NCBI GenBank assembly: GCA_937132175.1 | Contig: CAKZNU010000042.1 | Span: forward strand, 1 to 7,256 | Reading direction: 5' to 3' | Length of the DNA: 7,256 bases | DNA from: an uncultured euryarchaeote | GTDB taxonomy: Archaea; Nanohalarchaeota; Nanosalinia; Nanosalinales; Nanosalinaceae | In this document: positions 5,856 to 7,256 of the stretch, one piece after another | Position numbering within the stretch: the first letter of the stretch is position 1 | Layout: the number at the start of each line of letters is the position of its first letter | Made by a program: the position numbers and the translations under genes | Notes under the pieces: generated by a model | The model's database searches: none | Seen by the model: only the letters and a program-made list of their open reading frames with translations | What the model was told of the DNA's origin: nothing

Positions 5856-6385
5856 AGAAAGGCTCAACCTTCCTCGGGATAGACGATGCCCGTCACAACA
5901 GAGAAAAAGACAGGTACACAGAGCTTGTAGGAGCTGCATACCGCGGCACCAAATGCCTGGAGGACTTACGGATAGGAAAAATAGAGGTAGACGGGAAAGA
6001 CTCTACGACGGAAATCATCAGACTCTACAGGAAGACCGAGTCCTCACACGTCAAGACGATACTTCTGGACGGTATAAGCTTTGCCGGAATGAACATACCA
6101 GACCTCGGAGAGATACACGAGAAGACCTCGACTCCGGTAATGGCGATAACAGACACACAGCCGGATCGTGAAAGATTCCGGAAGGCTGCGGAAAAAGCCG
6201 GTTCTATGGAAAACTTCGAAAAAACCTCTCCACCACATAGACTCGAGGTGGAGGGGAAAATAGTCTACATACATTCCAGAGGAATGGAAAAGGAAATGGA
6301 GAAAGAGGTCATGAAGACCTCGGTGCTGAACGGGCGTATACCTGAATGTATACGTGTCGCAGACCTTCTGGGTAAAAGACTCTAG
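5852..6385 (+). CDS. DUF99 / UPF0215 family protein
   Basis: A 177-residue member of the archaeal DUF99 family, whose function is not established; a structural resemblance to endonuclease V (RNase H-like fold) is recalled, not shown here. Family marks are FLGIDDARH (7-15) with the conserved Asp pair D11/D12, VGAAYRGTKCLEDLRIGKIEVDG (26-48), LLDGISFAGMN (71-81), a central TPVMAITDTQPD (94-105), and the C-terminal GRIPECIRVADLL (161-173). Length is typical. It overlaps rpoL by four nucleotides (ATGA), so it is the last gene of the methylase-rpoL-DUF99 operon. Its TAG stop lies in a CTAG palindrome that also supplies the stop of the convergent pyrophosphatase gene. The association with rpoL hints at an RNA- or DNA-related role, but that is inference. 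Confidence 0.88.
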   Translation: MKKGSTFLGIDDARHNREKDRYTELVGAAYRGTKCLEDLRIGKIEVDGKDSTTEIIRLYRKTESSHVKTILLDGISFAGMNIPDLGEIHEKTSTPVMAITDTQPDRERFRKAAEKAGSMENFEKTSPPHRLEVEGKIVYIHSRGMEKEMEKEVMKTSVLNGRIPECIRVADLLGKRL

Positions 6386-6915
6386 TTGAACTCCTCGTCG
6401 TAAAGCTTCTGACTTCTCCTGACGGCATCAAGCGCCTCTTCACGGTTACCGAAGCCCTCGATCTCGACTTCCTTCTTCGGCTCCAGATTCTTGTAAGTGC
6501 GGAAGAACTCTGCTATCTCCTCTTTCCTGTGTTCGTTTACGTCTTCCAGGCCCTCTACATCGTTCCAGCGTGGATCCTCCGTCGGTACAGCGATGATGTT
6601 GTCGTCCTGTTCTCCATCATCGTCCATGTAGAGAATTCCTACCGGCCGAACCTCGATGACACATCCTGGAAAAGTTGAGTGGGTCGTCAAAACCAGAATG
6701 TCCATAGGGTCTCCGTCCTCATAGTAAGCCTGTGGAATAAACCCGTAGTCACCAGGGTAGTTAATCGATGCGTACAGAACCCTGTCCAGTACAACAGTGT
6801 TTTTCTCCTTGTCGTACTCGTACTTGTTCTGTGTGCCGGTAGGGTTTTCAATTACAGCGTTTATAACCTCTGGAGCGTCTGAGCCGGTGTCGTAGTCATG
6901 AAACTTATCTACCAT
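6382..6915 (-). CDS. ppa: Family I inorganic pyrophosphatase
   Basis: Soluble cytoplasmic enzyme hydrolysing pyrophosphate to phosphate with Mg2+, pulling biosynthetic reactions forward. The 177-residue protein matches the family across its length: E23 in IENP, KYEYDK (31-36), R45, Y53 and Y57 in NYPGDYGF, the signature DGDPMD (67-72) with three metal-binding Asp, D99 and D104 in MDDDGEQDD, and Y141-K142 in TYKNLEP. By my alignment to the E. coli enzyme, the active-site Lys104 position is Asn106 here; all other key residues are kept. Acidic insertions fit a halophile. A TATA-like sequence centred at about 6941.5 is 26.5 nt from the ATG, indicating a leaderless transcript. The gene converges on the DUF99 gene and shares a four-base CTAG stop overlap. 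Confidence 0.95.
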   Translation of the reverse strand: MVDKFHDYDTGSDAPEVINAVIENPTGTQNKYEYDKEKNTVVLDRVLYASINYPGDYGFIPQAYYEDGDPMDILVLTTHSTFPGCVIEVRPVGILYMDDDGEQDDNIIAVPTEDPRWNDVEGLEDVNEHRKEEIAEFFRTYKNLEPKKEVEIEGFGNREEALDAVRRSQKLYDEEFN

Positions 6916-6930
6916 GTATAGAGTTCAGGC
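6916..6930 (-). promoter_or_regulatory. Leader motif shared with the ABC operon
   Basis: GCCTGAACTCTATAC, reading toward the pyrophosphatase ATG, is nearly the same as the 16 nt before the ABC ATPase ATG (2305-2320). Both lie between the start codon and the TATA region of genes that are otherwise unrelated. Confidence 0.35.
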
Positions 6931-6937
6931 TCCAAGA

Positions 6938-6945
6938 TATTTAAT
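6938..6945 (-). promoter_or_regulatory. ppa: TATA box of the pyrophosphatase gene
   Basis: On the minus strand this reads ATTAAATA, the archaeal TATA pattern, about 26 nt from the ATG at 6915. With that spacing transcription would begin at or next to the start codon. Divergent from the zinc-ribbon promoter about 30 nt away. Confidence 0.6.
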
Positions 6946-6950
6946 CCACG

Positions 6951-6986
6951 GGAGCACTTTTCAAGGCTTAAATAGAGAAGCGCTCC
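6951..6986. promoter_or_regulatory. Imperfect inverted repeat around the zinc-ribbon TATA box
   Basis: GGAGCACTT (6951-6959) and AAGCGCTCC (6978-6986) pair at 8 of 9 positions with one A-C mismatch, and the 18-nt spacer contains CTTAAATA. This could be an operator bracketing the TATA box. No regulator is known; the symmetry and position are all that is seen. Confidence 0.3.
6967..6974 (+). promoter_or_regulatory. TATA box of the zinc-ribbon gene
   Basis: CTTAAATA, preceded by AAGG as a possible BRE, is a good archaeal core promoter. A start site about 27 nt downstream (near 6993-6998) leaves a short leader containing AGAGG (6998-7002), about 11 nt before the ATG at 7014. Confidence 0.55.
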
Positions 6987-7013
6987 ATTCACAGCCAAGA
7001 GGAAACACCAGAA

Positions 7014-7163
7014 ATGACAGTAGAATGTGGCAACTGCGGAAACGATCTCGAGATCAATCCGGTGGAAAAACCTGAGACAGACTGGGTTAAGGTGGTCTGC
7101 AGCAACTGCGGAAACATCGAGAACATCTCGATGATCAGAGCCTCCTCAAGCCTGAAAAACTGA
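7014..7163 (+). CDS. Small zinc-ribbon protein
   Basis: A 49-residue open reading frame with two CxxC knuckles, C5-x2-C8 (ECGNCGN) and C29-x2-C32 (VCSNCGN), spaced 20 residues apart. This arrangement can bind one Zn2+ in a rubredoxin-like zinc ribbon. The two knuckles resemble each other (C-x-N-C-G-N), as usual in such folds. The frame is preceded by a convincing TATA box and an AGAGG ribosome binding site, and followed 38 nt later by the tRNA-Val gene. Small proteins of this kind in archaea bind nucleic acid or protein partners, but no specific family could be named. The cysteine pattern and promoter argue against a chance frame. Confidence 0.68.
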   Translation: MTVECGNCGNDLEINPVEKPETDWVKVVCSNCGNIENISMIRASSSLKN

Positions 7164-7201
7164 GGCCGTTGAAAAAAGTACTGAAACATGAGAAAGTAGA
7201 G

Positions 7202-7256
7202 GGGTTCGTGGTCTAGCTTGGTTATGACACCTCCTTGACGTGGAGGAGATCGGCGG
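7202..7256 (+). tRNA. tRNA-Val (GAC), cut by right window edge
   Basis: The first 55 nt of a tRNA. Acceptor 5' strand GGGTTCG (7202-7208), then TG, D-arm GTCT...TGAC with loop AGCTTGGTTA, anticodon stem CCTCC/GGAGG and loop TTGACGT giving anticodon GAC (7237-7239), read by Val GUC and GUU codons. A short variable loop AGATC is followed by the start of the T-arm (GGCGG), where the window ends. The sequence closely resembles haloarchaeal and other euryarchaeal tRNA-Val. No intron is seen in the anticodon loop. An A-rich stretch at 7172-7177 might be its TATA region, or it could be co-transcribed with the zinc-ribbon gene. Confidence 0.93.

Noticed and set aside
7161..7201. Terminator after the zinc-ribbon gene
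   Set aside because: The run at 7172-7177 is A-rich on the coding strand, not T-rich, and no hairpin precedes it.

Overview
The window looks archaeal, most likely from a small-genome halophile such as a Nanohaloarchaeota (DPANN) member. The archaeal markers are an RpoL (Rpb11-like) RNA polymerase subunit, an XPB-type helicase with the archaeal RED motif, a DUF99 protein, a METTL5-like RNA methylase, archaeal TATA boxes about 27 nt upstream of several start codons, and a tRNA-Val(GAC) of archaeal sequence type. Many predicted proteins are strongly acidic, which suggests a salt-in halophile. The phylum is inference; the domain Archaea is well supported.

Layout. Positions 1-2304 (minus strand) hold a tightly packed three-gene ABC-2 export operon: ATPase, permease, and a second permease cut by the left edge. 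Positions 2382-4371 (minus) hold an acidic 110-residue orphan downstream of an XPB-family DNA helicase. Positions 4391-5023 are the most unusual part. A 64-nt block containing the promoter and first codons of the methylase gene is present twice, 569 nt apart, and the two copies bracket an orphan coiled-coil gene (4471-4932, minus) whose codon use differs from its neighbours. Positions 4995-6385 (plus) hold an operon of METTL5-like methylase, rpoL and DUF99. Positions 6382-6915 (minus) hold a family I inorganic pyrophosphatase. Positions 7014-7163 (plus) hold a 49-residue zinc-ribbon protein, and a tRNA-Val runs off the right edge from 7202.

How it fits together. Apart from the exporter, the recognisable genes are information-processing or housekeeping functions: DNA unwinding, RNA methylation, transcription, pyrophosphate removal and a tRNA. 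The main observation is the duplicated promoter. In copy A one TATA-like element lies exactly midway between the helicase ATG and the codon equivalent to the methylase GTG start, so it could serve both directions. A cassette carrying an orphan gene appears to have entered at this point, leaving an 18-codon dead-end methylase fragment at copy A and an intact methylase start at copy B. This resembles integration that restores its target gene, but at a promoter and protein-coding start, with no visible integrase or transposase.
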